Below are positions 24,737 through 33,725 of a stretch of DNA of 64,000 nt, piece after piece. The notes under the pieces were generated by a model, which worked only from the letters and a program-made list of their open reading frames with translations, searched no databases and was not told where the DNA came from. The translations under genes and the position numbers were made by a program. Positions within the stretch are counted from its first letter, which is position 1; each line of letters begins with the position of its first letter. The DNA is from JBHOQS01 sp042408875 (lineage in GTDB: Bacteria > Chloroflexota > UBA11872 > JBHOQS01), in assembly GCA_042408875.1 (NCBI GenBank), contig JBHOQS010000020.1:186001-250000 (forward strand), written 5' to 3'.

Positions 24737-26128
24737 CTACTTGCTCTCAGGATGCGCGGCTATGCAGGCATTGATCTGGGCAGCAGCATCGCGCAGGGCC
24801 GCGGCCGTGCCTTTCACGCCAGTAAGGATCGCCGTGATCGCCTCATTGATGATCTTCTGGACGTCGCCGGTGTAGACGCTGCCGCACTCTGCCGGGAACT
24901 CCGGCGGCAGGGTGCCGTAGTCGGCTGCCCGCGCGAAGGCGTCGTTGTTCGTCGGCGGGGGCGGCAGGCTGCGCCAGGCCGGATCGTTGCGCATCGATTG
25001 CAGCACCGGCACATTGGCGTAGCTCTGGGCGAAGATGCGCTGGGCCGTCGGGCTGATCAGGAACTTCGCCAGCTGCCAGGCCTCGTTCGGATGCTTGGTC
25101 TGGGTCGTGACCGTCCAGCCGGCGGTGCCCATGCCCGTTACCCGCTTAACAGGAAACGCCGGGCGCAGCTCGACATCCCAGTCGAAGGTGTCCTTTACGG
25201 TGCGGCGCAGGACAGCCGTGGTATTGCGAATGCCGAAGATCATGCCGACGCGGCCCAGCTGGAACGGGTCGCCGCCGAAGTTCGTGCCGGGCGGCGGCGC
25301 GACACGATGCTTCAGCACCAGGTCGGCCATGGCCTGGATGCCCTCGATCGAGCGCGGGTCATCCAGCGTGCAGCGGCGGCCATCGGCGCTCAGGATATCG
25401 CCGCCGTAGCCGCGCATCCACGGCACGTACTCAGCCCACCACGTCCAGTTCAGGTTCACCCCGTACTGTGACGTGGCCGGCTCGCCGGCCTCGCGCGTCA
25501 GCTTGCGGGCGGCCAGGATCAGATCGTCTACGGTCCAGGTTGGCTTGGGGAACTCCACGCCCGCGCTCTGGAACATGGTCTTGTTGTAGTACAGCACCAG
25601 CACATCAAGCGACCAGGGAAGCATGTACAGGCCTGGTGCCAGGCGCGTGCGCCCTAGGTTGAGCATCACCGGATAGACGTCGCGCAGCAGCTCCTGGGAC
25701 GCCTTATCTTTGGCCGCCAGAGCCTCCATGTTTGCGGCGACCTGGTTCGCCACGAACGGCTTCACGCGGGCGTCCGAAGTATAGATCACATCGGGCAACT
25801 GGCCGGCCACCCGCAACGTATTGATCTTGTCGTTGTAGTCGCCGGTGATCGGCTCGATCTCGACGGTGATGTTGCGGTGCTCAGCCTGGAACGCTTCGAT
25901 CACCTGGTTCGCCATGTCAGCGATCAGGCCGCCGGGAATGAAGCGCAGCGTGACGGGCTGTTGGGACGGCGGTGGCCCTTCGATGCCACGACCACCGATC
26001 CGGCAGGCCGCGGCGGCGAGCACACTCGTGCCGGCAATCGCTTCAGCTGCGTGACGGAGGGCGTCGCGGCGCGTGAGCGCTGTAACATAAGCGGTGCTTC
26101 CAGGGCACTCGGTCATGCTGGTGCGCAT
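24737..26128 (-). CDS. Extracellular solute-binding lipoprotein (family 1, Tat signal)
   Basis: The 463-residue product has LTRRDALRHAAEAIAG and a lipobox ending LAAAAC (about residue 42). The body includes FQAEHRNITVEIEPITGDYNDKI, PWSLDVLVLYYNKTMFQSAG (about 165-185) and TNFGGDPFQLGRVGMIFG. The ATG lies behind CCAGGAG. It is the last gene of the five-gene minus-strand cluster with an isomerase, an oxidoreductase and two further SBPs. It ends facing the kinase gene, with about 130 non-coding bases between. Confidence 0.92.
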   Translation of the reverse strand: MRTSMTECPGSTAYVTALTRRDALRHAAEAIAGTSVLAAAACRIGGRGIEGPPPSQQPVTLRFIPGGLIADMANQVIEAFQAEHRNITVEIEPITGDYNDKINTLRVAGQLPDVIYTSDARVKPFVANQVAANMEALAAKDKASQELLRDVYPVMLNLGRTRLAPGLYMLPWSLDVLVLYYNKTMFQSAGVEFPKPTWTVDDLILAARKLTREAGEPATSQYGVNLNWTWWAEYVPWMRGYGGDILSADGRRCTLDDPRSIEGIQAMADLVLKHRVAPPPGTNFGGDPFQLGRVGMIFGIRNTTAVLRRTVKDTFDWDVELRPAFPVKRVTGMGTAGWTVTTQTKHPNEAWQLAKFLISPTAQRIFAQSYANVPVLQSMRNDPAWRSLPPPPTNNDAFARAADYGTLPPEFPAECGSVYTGDVQKIINEAITAILTGVKGTAAALRDAAAQINACIAAHPESK

Positions 26129-26148
26129 AAGAGCGTTTCTCCTGGCCT

Positions 26149-26186
26149 GGCTTGCGAACGACTATCTCGGCTTGCGAACGACTATC
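26149..26186. repeat. Tandem 18-base direct repeat
   Basis: GGCTTGCGAACGACTATC occurs at 26149-26166 and again at 26169-26186 (20-base period), in the short gap between the isomerase and SBP genes. It probably arose by slippage, and it lies in the 5' untranslated part of the SBP message. Confidence 0.8.
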
Positions 26187-26195
26187 ACAAGGGTA

Positions 26196-27008
26196 TCACA
26201 CACTTTCCCAGATGGCGCGGATGTAGCGGGCCGTCTCCACCAGTGCCTGGCCCTTGTCCTCGCCGAGGATACGGCACTCCAGCGTCATGTAGCCGTCGTA
26301 GCCGATGCGCTTGAGGGCGGCAAAGCCCGGCCGGAAGTCGAGATGCCCGGCCCCCGGCTGGTAGCGGTTGCTGTCGGCCAGGTGCACGTAGGCCAGGCAG
26401 TCCGCGACCTCCTCGATCGCCTTGCCCATGTCGGCCTCTTCGATGTTCATGTGGAAGAAGTCGGCCATCAGTTTGATGCCGGGGCTGCCCACGGCGCGGC
26501 AAATGTCGGCGGCCTGGCTGAGTTGCCGGATGAAGTGGGTTTCGTAGCGATTAAGCGGCTCGATGATCACCACAGTACCGGTTTCCTCCGCGACTGGGGC
26601 CACCTCGGCCAGCTCCTCGATCAGGATCTCTCGCTCCAGCTCGTAGAGCGTCTTCGGTGGGGAAGGCGCCGGCAGCTCCGGCTGGAGGCGCACCGGCACG
26701 ACCAGCGAGCCGATGGCGCCGACATCGGCGGCCAGGCGCAGCCCGTCTTTAAGCCGCTCCACCGCGGCCCGGCGAGCCTCCGGATCGGCCGCCAGAAGGC
26801 CACCGGTCCCGCCGGCGATGCACAGCCGCACGCTGCTGCCGGCAAGGGCACGCTTGATCGCCGGCCAGCCCAACTCGAGCGTGCGCCTGCTGAGCTGGAT
26901 GCCCTGGTAGCCCCAGGCCTCCAGGGTGGCCAGGCGCTCCTCGAGCGTCTCCCCCGGCACGATGACCTCCCCATCGAACCAAGCTTCCATTGCCCCAAGC
27001 TTCACCAT
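26196..27008 (-). CDS. Sugar phosphate isomerase/epimerase (xylose isomerase-like TIM barrel)
   Basis: The 270-residue protein belongs to the AP endonuclease 2/xylose isomerase-like barrel family. Typical metal-site strands are TVVIIEPLNRYETHF (about 145-160), IKLMADFFHMNIEEAD (about 180), YVHLADSNRYQPGAGHLDF (about 205) and MTLECRI near the end; the Glu, Asp, His and Glu ligands are all present. Such proteins isomerise keto-sugars and polyols in the cytoplasm. GGGAGGAGG precedes the ATG. It follows a Gfo/Idh/MocA gene by 45 bases, a pairing repeated twice more in the window. Confidence 0.88.
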   Translation of the reverse strand: MVKLGAMEAWFDGEVIVPGETLEERLATLEAWGYQGIQLSRRTLELGWPAIKRALAGSSVRLCIAGGTGGLLAADPEARRAAVERLKDGLRLAADVGAIGSLVVPVRLQPELPAPSPPKTLYELEREILIEELAEVAPVAEETGTVVIIEPLNRYETHFIRQLSQAADICRAVGSPGIKLMADFFHMNIEEADMGKAIEEVADCLAYVHLADSNRYQPGAGHLDFRPGFAALKRIGYDGYMTLECRILGEDKGQALVETARYIRAIWESV

Positions 27009-27053
27009 GCCTGCCGGCCTCCTCCCGCTGCGTGCGGACGCCTAATCCCGGCC

Positions 27054-28187
27054 TCACACGTCGATAGCCCAGTCCGCCAGTCCCTGCGGCAGTGGGGCTG
27101 GACGGCTACACGTACTCTCCAGCTCGATGTGCCGGTTCTGCTGCGAGGCTTCGTGGATGGCGTTCACGATGTCCACAACATGGTAGGCCATCTCACCGCT
27201 GGCCCGATGCGGCCGCCCGGTGCGGATAGCCACGGCCATGTCGGCCACGCCCAACCCACGGCTGTTCTCGTTGTAACCGAACCGGCTTTCCACCGGCACA
27301 AGCTCCGGCCCCTCGGGCTTGCGCAGGTAGAGCGTGCCGCCAAAGTTGTTCGGGTCGATACAGCGCAAGGAGCCATCGCTCCCGTACACCTCGACATGGG
27401 GCAGGCCGGTGCCATACACATCCGCGGTCATCACAAACGTGCATACCGCGCCGCTGGCGAAGTCGAGGATCGCCGCCACGTGGGTCGGCGCGTTCACTTT
27501 TAGGCGCCGGCCGCCGCGCTCGCGCTCGGGCCAGGTGATGCGGGCCGAGCCGGTGACGCGGCGCACCGGTCCGAGCAGGTTGATCAGCGCGTGCAGGTAG
27601 TATGGCCCGCGGTCAAAGGCCCAGCCGCCGCCGTACTCGAAGAAGTCGGTCAGGTAGAAGCTGACGTAGCCGTCAGGGCTCGGGCGCGGCGGCTCACCTG
27701 GACGCGGCGGGACCCGCGCGTGGAGGTTGGCGAACGCGGCCACCGGCTCGCCGATAGCGCCCTCGTCTACAAGCTGGCGCGCCGTCTGCCAGGCGCCGCC
27801 TAGGAAGGTATCGGGCGCGCCGCCGACGCGCAGCCCCTTCTCGGCCGCGAGCTGGAGCATGCGCCGGCCCTCCTCACGATAGACCGTGAGTGGCTTTTCG
27901 TTATAAACGTGCTTGCCGGCCTGCAGCGCCGCCAGGCCAACCTCGCCGTGCACGCGGTGCGGTGTGAGATTGACCACCAGCTCGATCTGTGGGTCGGCCA
28001 GCAGCTCCTCGACGGTGCAAGCTCTGGGCACGCCGAACTCAGCGGCGCGCGCCTGCGCCGCCTCCAGGCGGACGTCTGCGCAGGCCGCTACCTCCACCAC
28101 GTCAAAACGTTTGAGGTTGCGTAGATACGTCGCGCTGATCGCGCCGCAGCCGATGACGCCGATCCGCATCGGTTGGATGCTCGCCAT
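27054..28187 (-). CDS. Gfo/Idh/MocA-family oxidoreductase
   Basis: The 377-residue protein has an N-terminal Rossmann motif MRIGVIGCGAISATYLRNL and the family's catalytic YNEKPL at about residue 100, followed by a C-terminal alpha/beta domain with GGWAFDRGPYYLHALINLLG. These enzymes oxidise or reduce a sugar, inositol or glycoside with NAD(P). The ATG at 28187 sits behind GGTGGAGG; an earlier in-frame GTG/ATG lacks support. The neighbours (isomerase downstream, SBP upstream) fit a sugar or inositol catabolic unit. Confidence 0.9.
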   Translation of the reverse strand: MASIQPMRIGVIGCGAISATYLRNLKRFDVVEVAACADVRLEAAQARAAEFGVPRACTVEELLADPQIELVVNLTPHRVHGEVGLAALQAGKHVYNEKPLTVYREEGRRMLQLAAEKGLRVGGAPDTFLGGAWQTARQLVDEGAIGEPVAAFANLHARVPPRPGEPPRPSPDGYVSFYLTDFFEYGGGWAFDRGPYYLHALINLLGPVRRVTGSARITWPERERGGRRLKVNAPTHVAAILDFASGAVCTFVMTADVYGTGLPHVEVYGSDGSLRCIDPNNFGGTLYLRKPEGPELVPVESRFGYNENSRGLGVADMAVAIRTGRPHRASGEMAYHVVDIVNAIHEASQQNRHIELESTCSRPAPLPQGLADWAIDV

Positions 28188-28259
28188 ACGTCCTCCACCG
28201 GGTATGCTCACTATGTATGTTTAGTGTGTTTACCCCAGGCACACCTGCGCCACGCCCAC

Positions 28260-29615
28260 TCAGGCGCCCTGCCTGGCCTGGCTCTTCCACTGGGCGTACC
28301 GGCTATTGGCATCGCGGTTGATCGTCTCTAGCGCATCCACGACGCTGCGCTTGCCGTCCAGGATTTCCTGGATCGGCGCACTGTCCCAGCCCCCGGGCAC
28401 ATAGAAGCCAAGTTGGGCGTACTCTGCCCGCCGCAGGGCATCCACATACGCTTTCATCAGAGGGTCTTGCTCGATCTCTGCCAGGCCTGGCGATTTCAGC
28501 CAGCCGGGGATACCACCCATGCGCGCCAGAATGGTCGTGCCTTCGTCGCTAGCGCCGATGTACTTCATAAAGTCCCACGCTTCCTCCCGTTGCTTGTTGC
28601 CGGCCACCGCAGCGATCACCCAGCCGCCCACAGCCACCGCGCCGGTCTTGCCCGGCGGCTCCCCCGGCATCGGCCCGGCGCCCAGGCTCAGGGAGGGATC
28701 GTGCTGCCGCGCCGACTTCAGGTGCACGGATACCAGCGGGTGCAAGCCGAAGCGCCCCGAGGCGAAGAAGTGCACACCGGTCGGCACTCCCACCGCCTGG
28801 CGCAGACGATTGACGCGCTCGATGCCCAGGCGCTGGGCCCACCCGGTGTACCATTCCACCGCCCGCACAATGCGTGGGTGCGTGAACGTCAGTTCGTCCT
28901 TTGCCTCGTCGTAGAAGGAGCCGCCGAAGGCATAGCCCCAGGCCTGGATCGTGTTGCCGTGGCCATAGAGATCCCAGACCACCATGCCCACGCGCTCGTA
29001 CTCGTCGCCCTGCACCCGCGTGAGCCGCGGAATCATCGCATCGAGCTCAGCGATGGTCGCTGGACCTTGCTCCGGGTTCAGATTGGCCTCGCTGAAGAGG
29101 GCCTTGTTCCAGAAGAGCACGAAGTCGGCGTTGGTCTCCGTGGCCGGCATGAACCACAGCTTGCCGTTCCAGGACATCTGCTTCCACAGTCCGGCGGGGA
29201 AGTCACTGCTCTGGAGCCTGTCGCGCTTGAACAGGTCATCGACAGTAGTGATCAGGCCTGCGGAGGCCAGTTGCTTGGTCCAGCCGGGCGGCATCATCGT
29301 CAGCGCAGGGGAGACGCCGCCGGCGACCGCGGCAGTCAGCTTGGACTGAAGCTCAGCGCTAGGCATGGTTACAACGTCAACCGTACACTGGGTACGGCTA
29401 CGCTGAAATCCCTCGATTACCGCCTGAAGCGACAGGAAGCTAGGGGTGCCGGCGGGATGCGCATTGAACAACTCCAGTCGGGAGCGGCAGGTGACTGCCT
29501 GGGCCTGAGGCACCTCGCCGGCCGGGACCCGGCCCGGCTGGCAGGCGGAAAGCGCGCCGTAGATGCCGGCCGTCAGTGCTGTAAGCACGGTACGCCGCGA
29601 GCGATGAGAGAGCAT
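28260..29615 (-). CDS. Extracellular solute-binding lipoprotein (family 1), paralogue of the protein at 42470
   Basis: The 451-residue product starts at the ATG 7 bases after AAAGGAGG. SRRTVLTALTAG and a lipobox ending ALSAC mark a Tat lipoprotein. Long stretches, such as LYGHGNTIQAWGYAFGGSFY and YDEAKDELTFTHP, are identical or nearly so in the plus-strand SBP at 42470-43843, and the C-terminal EEAWDFMKYIGASDEGTT recurs in the remnant at 36885-37330. It therefore belongs to a locally duplicated subfamily and probably shares a ligand class with it. Gfo and isomerase genes lie directly downstream. Confidence 0.93.
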   Translation of the reverse strand: MLSHRSRRTVLTALTAGIYGALSACQPGRVPAGEVPQAQAVTCRSRLELFNAHPAGTPSFLSLQAVIEGFQRSRTQCTVDVVTMPSAELQSKLTAAVAGGVSPALTMMPPGWTKQLASAGLITTVDDLFKRDRLQSSDFPAGLWKQMSWNGKLWFMPATETNADFVLFWNKALFSEANLNPEQGPATIAELDAMIPRLTRVQGDEYERVGMVVWDLYGHGNTIQAWGYAFGGSFYDEAKDELTFTHPRIVRAVEWYTGWAQRLGIERVNRLRQAVGVPTGVHFFASGRFGLHPLVSVHLKSARQHDPSLSLGAGPMPGEPPGKTGAVAVGGWVIAAVAGNKQREEAWDFMKYIGASDEGTTILARMGGIPGWLKSPGLAEIEQDPLMKAYVDALRRAEYAQLGFYVPGGWDSAPIQEILDGKRSVVDALETINRDANSRYAQWKSQARQGA

Positions 29616-29700
29616 ATACACCCCTCCTTTCTCAGCCTCGCTCCGCTGAGCTCGCGGAGCTTTCGACCCGACCAGGCAGACGCCGCGCTCCTGCGCCTCG

Positions 29701-31098
29701 CTACTCCACGCGCTTTTCAGCGATCGCCTGGTTCACCCGCTGGTTGGCCTCCTGGAGCGCCGCACGGGCCGTCTTCTCGCCACGTACCACGGCATTCCGC
29801 GCCGCGTTCAGCTCTGTGGTGAGCATCTGGATCTGGGGAATGGGCGGCCGGCTGTGCGAGAACGGCAGCAGGTCCACGAACTGCTTGACGCGTGAATCGA
29901 CGGTGTTCCAGAAGGGATCCTGCTGCAATTCCTTGAAGACAGGCAGCCATAGTCCGGTGCGCATCTGAATGCGCTGAAACTCTGCATCGGAGAGATAGCG
30001 CATGAGCTCGAAGGCGGCGTCCGGGTTCTTCACTCCAGCCGGCATGACCACGGCGAATCCGCCCGACCAGGTATGCGTGCGGCCCACGCCCTGCGGCGGT
30101 GGAGGTGGCCAGACCGTCCAGTTCATTTCTGGGTCGCCACGCAGGAGCCGCGGCAGCCAGCCGTTTGCCTGGATGTACGTGCTCACCGCCTGGGTCAGGA
30201 AGATATCTCCGGCGGTGGAGGCCAGACGGACGTACTCCTCGACCCGCTCGTAGCCCAGGCGCGCAGCCTGCTCGCCCAGCCACTGCAACGCCGCTACAAT
30301 CGGCGGGCTCTCCAGCATGACCTGGTTCGTCTTCGGGTCGTAAAACTCGCCGCCGAAAAGCCAACCCCAGCCGTAAAGGCCCCAGTTGTCTCGCCACGGA
30401 ATGAACCCGACGCGCTTGTAGGCCCCTCCTTCCAGAGCGTTGAGTCGGTCGGTGAGCTGGATGAACTCGTCCAGCGTCTTCGGCGGCGTCTTGGGCAGGC
30501 CGGCCTGCTCCAGGTGGGCGACATTGACGTACACCGCGCGCGAGTCTGTGGTGTAGGGCAGGCCATAGAGCTTCCCGTCGAGGAAGACTTCCTGCCAGGT
30601 CCAGGGCTGGTAGAGCTCCGCGGTGATCCCGGCGGTCTTGGCCCTGGGCAAAACATCTTGCACCAGCTCGCGGAACGCCGCGGTCGGGATCAGGTAACGA
30701 TCGTAGACCGAGACATCGGGAGGGGTGCCGCCGGCCACCACCACAGGCAGCTTGCTATGGATGTCGCCATAGCTATAGATCACCCGCTCGACCGTCGCCT
30801 GGGGGTAGGCCTTCTGGAAGTCCTCCAGACGCTGCTGCCACGCCGCGTTGCTGGGGTCCGTCTCACCGAAGCTCCAGAACGCTAGCTGGCCGGTCACTCT
30901 GGCACCGGCCGGCTGCGCCCGAGACCCGCCCGGGGTGCCCGGGCCGCCCTGGCAGGCGGAGCCCAGCGCTGTTGCACCCACAGCGCCGACAAGCCCGGCA
31001 AGGAAGCTGCGTCGCGAGGCGTACCATGGCGTAACCTCCGGTTTCCCTACCATGCCACAGGAGGCAGGGCGCTCAGGCAGACGGATCACCTCTGGCAT
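29701..31098 (-). CDS. Extracellular solute-binding lipoprotein (family 1, Tat signal)
   Basis: The 465-residue product starts MPEVIRLPERP, with GGAGGAG in front. ASRRSFLAGLVGAV and a lipobox ending LGSAC (about residue 50) follow. The body has FQKAYPQATVERVIYSYGDI, DGKLYGLPYTTDSRAVYVNV (about 150-170) and WLFGGEFYDPKTNQV. It is the first gene of the five-gene minus-strand operon. The short N-terminal MPEV start is echoed in the degenerate gene at 36885, which suggests they descend from related genes. Confidence 0.92.
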   Translation of the reverse strand: MPEVIRLPERPASCGMVGKPEVTPWYASRRSFLAGLVGAVGATALGSACQGGPGTPGGSRAQPAGARVTGQLAFWSFGETDPSNAAWQQRLEDFQKAYPQATVERVIYSYGDIHSKLPVVVAGGTPPDVSVYDRYLIPTAAFRELVQDVLPRAKTAGITAELYQPWTWQEVFLDGKLYGLPYTTDSRAVYVNVAHLEQAGLPKTPPKTLDEFIQLTDRLNALEGGAYKRVGFIPWRDNWGLYGWGWLFGGEFYDPKTNQVMLESPPIVAALQWLGEQAARLGYERVEEYVRLASTAGDIFLTQAVSTYIQANGWLPRLLRGDPEMNWTVWPPPPPQGVGRTHTWSGGFAVVMPAGVKNPDAAFELMRYLSDAEFQRIQMRTGLWLPVFKELQQDPFWNTVDSRVKQFVDLLPFSHSRPPIPQIQMLTTELNAARNAVVRGEKTARAALQEANQRVNQAIAEKRVE

Positions 31099-31136
31099 CT
31101 CGTGCTCCTCCACCGACGATCTTGATGTTCCTCAGT

Positions 31137-31154
31137 GGAACGAAGATCCGTTCC
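31137..31154. promoter_or_regulatory. Inverted repeat downstream of a minus-strand promoter
   Basis: GGAACG-6-CGTTCC (31137-31142 with 31149-31154) lies about 8-25 bases after the predicted start of the minus-strand SBP operon. Its size and place fit an operator. The regulator is unknown; the GntR protein encoded at 32871 is the nearest candidate. Confidence 0.4.
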
Positions 31155-31168
31155 TTTTACGCCCGGTC

Positions 31169-31198
31169 ACTATAGAGCCCAGGGGCACGGTCGGTCAA
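31169..31198 (-). promoter_or_regulatory. Promoter of the SBP-SBP-Gfo-isomerase-SBP operon
   Basis: On the minus strand TTGACC (31198-31193), an 18-base spacer and TATAGT (31174-31169) make a strong sigma-70-like promoter. The start would be near 31162, some 65 bases before the SBP ATG at 31098. The rest of the 298-base gap holds a TACAAT (31266-31271) that may serve the divergent gene at 31397. Confidence 0.65.
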
Positions 31199-31396
31199 GC
31201 CTGCCCGACCCGCGTAGCGCTCCAGGGGGTAGGACACACTGGATGCCTGTATGATTCGTCTGCGCTACAATCTGCCCTGGTTTATGCCGTCTGTGCGGAT
31301 CTTGCCGGCAGAACCAGCCGGGCGGTGGCCAGGATGCATCCGCCCGCGTCGGGAGAACGCCTGCCGGGATGAAGGTTGAGGGCTCTGGTAGTGGCT

Positions 31397-32734
31397 ATGA
31401 ACATCATCTGGATCGTCATCGACTCGCTGCGTGCCGATCATCTCGGGTGTTACGGCTATGCTCGTTGTACCTCGCCGCACATCGATCGGTTTGCCCAGGA
31501 GTGTGTGCGGTTCACCCAGTGTATCAGCCCGCACATTCCGACACAGCCGGCGCATACCACCATGTTCAGCGGCTTGGATGTCTTCGCCCACCAGATCGTG
31601 GCCCAGGGCGGGCGCAAGGAGCTGGATCCGGCCATCCGGTTGCTCCCCCAGCTCCTGCGAGCGCACGGCTACGTCACCGGCGCGGTCGACAACATCGGCC
31701 GCTGGTTCGCCCCCGCCTTCGAGCGCTACGTCTCCTACCCGCGCTGGGACCACGACGGCTCGCGGCCCTGGCGCATCGGTGAGGAGGTCACTGTCCGCGC
31801 GGTGGATCTCCTGAACGAGCTGAACGAGGCGGATCGCGCCGGGCGGCCCTTCTTTCTCTTCGTGCACTACTGGGATCCGCACAGCCCCTATCTGCCCCCG
31901 CCGCCGTTCCACCGCATGTTCTACGAGGGCGATGAGCGCGACCCGGCGCACCGGACAGCGCCGTACAGCATGGACCCGGTGTGGCGCTCGCCTTGGTTCG
32001 CCAAGTACTTCGCCGAGTGGCTGGATGGCGTCACCGACATCCGCTACGTCATTGCCGAGTACGACGCCAGCATCGCCTATGCCGATGCCTGCCTGGCGCA
32101 CCTGTTTCAGCGCCTAACTGAGCTCGACCGCTGGCAGGATACGCTTGTGTTGCTCTGCGCTGATCACGGCGAAGAACTCGACGATCACGGCTGCTGGTTC
32201 GACCATCACGGGCTCTACGATACGAATGTGCGCGTGCCGCTCCTGCTGCGTTTCCCAGACGGCCGGGGCGCGGGACGAGTCATCACCGACATGGTGAGTA
32301 TGCTGGACCTGGCGCCCACCGTGCTGGACGCCGCGAGGCTGGCAGAGGCTGCCCAGCGCTGCGGGATGGCCGGGCGCAGTCTGCTGCCGCTGGTAGATGG
32401 CCGTCCCATTGCCCCGCTCGAGGCGATCTACCTGACTGAGTGTACCTGGATGCGCAAGCGCGGCTGGCGCACGCCGCAGTGGAAGCTCATTCGTGCGCTC
32501 GAGCCAGACATCTACGGCAAGCCCGCCATCGAGCTCTACGACCTGCGGCACGATCCCGCCGAGCGGCACAATCTCGCGGAGGCGCGGCCGGAGGTGGTGC
32601 AGGCCCTCAGCGCGGCGATGGAGGCCTGGGTGGCGCGGCGGCTGGCCGAGACCGGCCTGCCTGACCCCTTAATCGACCAGGCGGATGCACTGCGCATCTG
32701 GCAGCCGCGCTTCATCGCCGGGCGGCGAGGATAG
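31397..32734 (+). CDS. Sulfatase-superfamily hydrolase with Thr in place of the sulfatase Cys
   Basis: The 445-residue protein has the alkaline phosphatase/sulfatase fold: IVIDSLRADHLGCYGY at the N-terminus, SPHIDRFAQE, and CADHGEELDDHGCW near residue 255. At the active-site motif, where true sulfatases have C/S-x-P-x-R, it reads TQPAH in PTQPAHTTMFSG (Thr at residue 49). A Thr nucleophile is usual for phosphatases, phosphodiesterases and phosphotransferases of this fold, so sulfate ester cleavage is doubtful. The start is ATG 31397; an in-frame TTG at 31376 behind GGGATGAAGG is possible. No signal peptide is seen. It opens the plus-strand cluster. Confidence 0.82.
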   Translation: MNIIWIVIDSLRADHLGCYGYARCTSPHIDRFAQECVRFTQCISPHIPTQPAHTTMFSGLDVFAHQIVAQGGRKELDPAIRLLPQLLRAHGYVTGAVDNIGRWFAPAFERYVSYPRWDHDGSRPWRIGEEVTVRAVDLLNELNEADRAGRPFFLFVHYWDPHSPYLPPPPFHRMFYEGDERDPAHRTAPYSMDPVWRSPWFAKYFAEWLDGVTDIRYVIAEYDASIAYADACLAHLFQRLTELDRWQDTLVLLCADHGEELDDHGCWFDHHGLYDTNVRVPLLLRFPDGRGAGRVITDMVSMLDLAPTVLDAARLAEAAQRCGMAGRSLLPLVDGRPIAPLEAIYLTECTWMRKRGWRTPQWKLIRALEPDIYGKPAIELYDLRHDPAERHNLAEARPEVVQALSAAMEAWVARRLAETGLPDPLIDQADALRIWQPRFIAGRRG

Positions 32735-32747
32735 CACCGAGGAAGGC

Positions 32748-32776
32748 TTGACAGCGGACGTCGCACGCCCTACCAT
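32748..32776 (+). promoter_or_regulatory. Promoter of the GntR regulator gene
   Basis: TTGACA (32748-32753), a 17-base spacer and TACCAT (32771-32776) lie just after the sulfatase-like gene. The predicted start near 32783 gives a leader of about 90 bases before the gntR ATG. Confidence 0.65.
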
Positions 32777-32802
32777 GCATCCTGCCGACAGCCGACAGCC
32801 GA

Positions 32803-32840
32803 CCGGTATAGAGCGGCTGCCGGTGAGGCCAGGATACCGG
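32803..32840. promoter_or_regulatory. Inverted repeat in the gntR leader
   Basis: CCGGTAT (32803-32809) and ATACCGG (32834-32840) form a 7-bp inverted repeat 24 bases apart in the untranslated region of the gntR gene. GGTATA-like half-sites are used by some FadR-subfamily regulators, so autoregulation is possible but unproven. Confidence 0.35.
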
Positions 32841-32870
32841 CAAAGACTGGGAAAGCTGACTGGGAGGACA

Positions 32871-33542
32871 ATGGCGCAGATTGTGTTGCCGGCGCGGCCG
32901 TACCGGCCGCTGTCCGCCGATGCCTATGAGGCCCTGCGCGAGGCCATCCTGACCGGGCGTCTAGCCCCTGGCGAGCGACTAGTGGAAGCCGAGGTGGCGC
33001 GGCAAATGGGCGTCAGCCGTGCACCCATTCGGGAGGCGATCCGCAAGCTCGAGCGCGATGGGCTGGTGGAGTACATCCCCAGGCGGGGCACCGTGGTGGT
33101 CAAGCTCTCGCCGGAGGAAGTGCGCGATGCCTACTACCTGCGCGCCCATCTCGAGGCCTATGCCATCCGGCGCGCTGCCGTGCGCGTCACGGATGAGGAC
33201 CTAGCGGCATTGGAAGACCTAATCGCACGCATGCGCGAGTGTGCGACCCGCGAGGACCTGCACGGGCTGATCGCCGCCGATGTGGCGTTCCATGCGCGCA
33301 TCTGCCAGGCCTCGGGGAGCGCGCGGCTCTACCGGCTGTGGGACAGCCTCAATCCGCACTGCTGGACGCTGTTGACCAGCCTGAAGGTGGCTGGCTACAC
33401 GCTGCTCCAGATCGCCGAGCGCCACCAGCCGGTGCTGGCCGCCCTGCGGGCGCGCGATCCCGACCGGGCCGAGGCGGAGATCCGCCGGCACATCACCGAA
33501 CTGGCCGACAACGTGCTGGCCCACCTGGACGCACCCGCGTAG
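32871..33542 (+). CDS. GntR-family (FadR subfamily) transcriptional regulator
   Basis: The 223-residue protein has a winged helix (about 12-75) with LREAILTGRLAPGERLVEAE and VSRAPIREAIRKLERDG, followed by an all-helical FCD ligand domain. FCD metal-site residues are visible in DVAFHARICQASGS and in the helix AERHQPVLAALRARD. Such regulators sense sugar acids or organic acids, often gluconate- or galactonate-like. The ATG at 32871 follows GGGAGGA; the longer frame upstream includes the promoter and is rejected. It probably controls the following plus-strand catabolic genes. Confidence 0.93.
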   Translation: MAQIVLPARPYRPLSADAYEALREAILTGRLAPGERLVEAEVARQMGVSRAPIREAIRKLERDGLVEYIPRRGTVVVKLSPEEVRDAYYLRAHLEAYAIRRAAVRVTDEDLAALEDLIARMRECATREDLHGLIAADVAFHARICQASGSARLYRLWDSLNPHCWTLLTSLKVAGYTLLQIAERHQPVLAALRARDPDRAEAEIRRHITELADNVLAHLDAPA

Positions 33543-33725
33543 GAACAGGCCTGCGTGCCTGTCCAGGCACGGGGGCAACCACTGGGGTGCTCCTACAGGA
33601 GGACCGCCGAAGAATTGGCCCAACACCACGTTGCCCGATCGGTAGGGGCAGGCACAGGGGCCTACCCTGGTCTTGCGCAGGCCTCGTGCCCGGGGCAGGC
33701 AGCCACACAGGATACCTGGAGGAGA

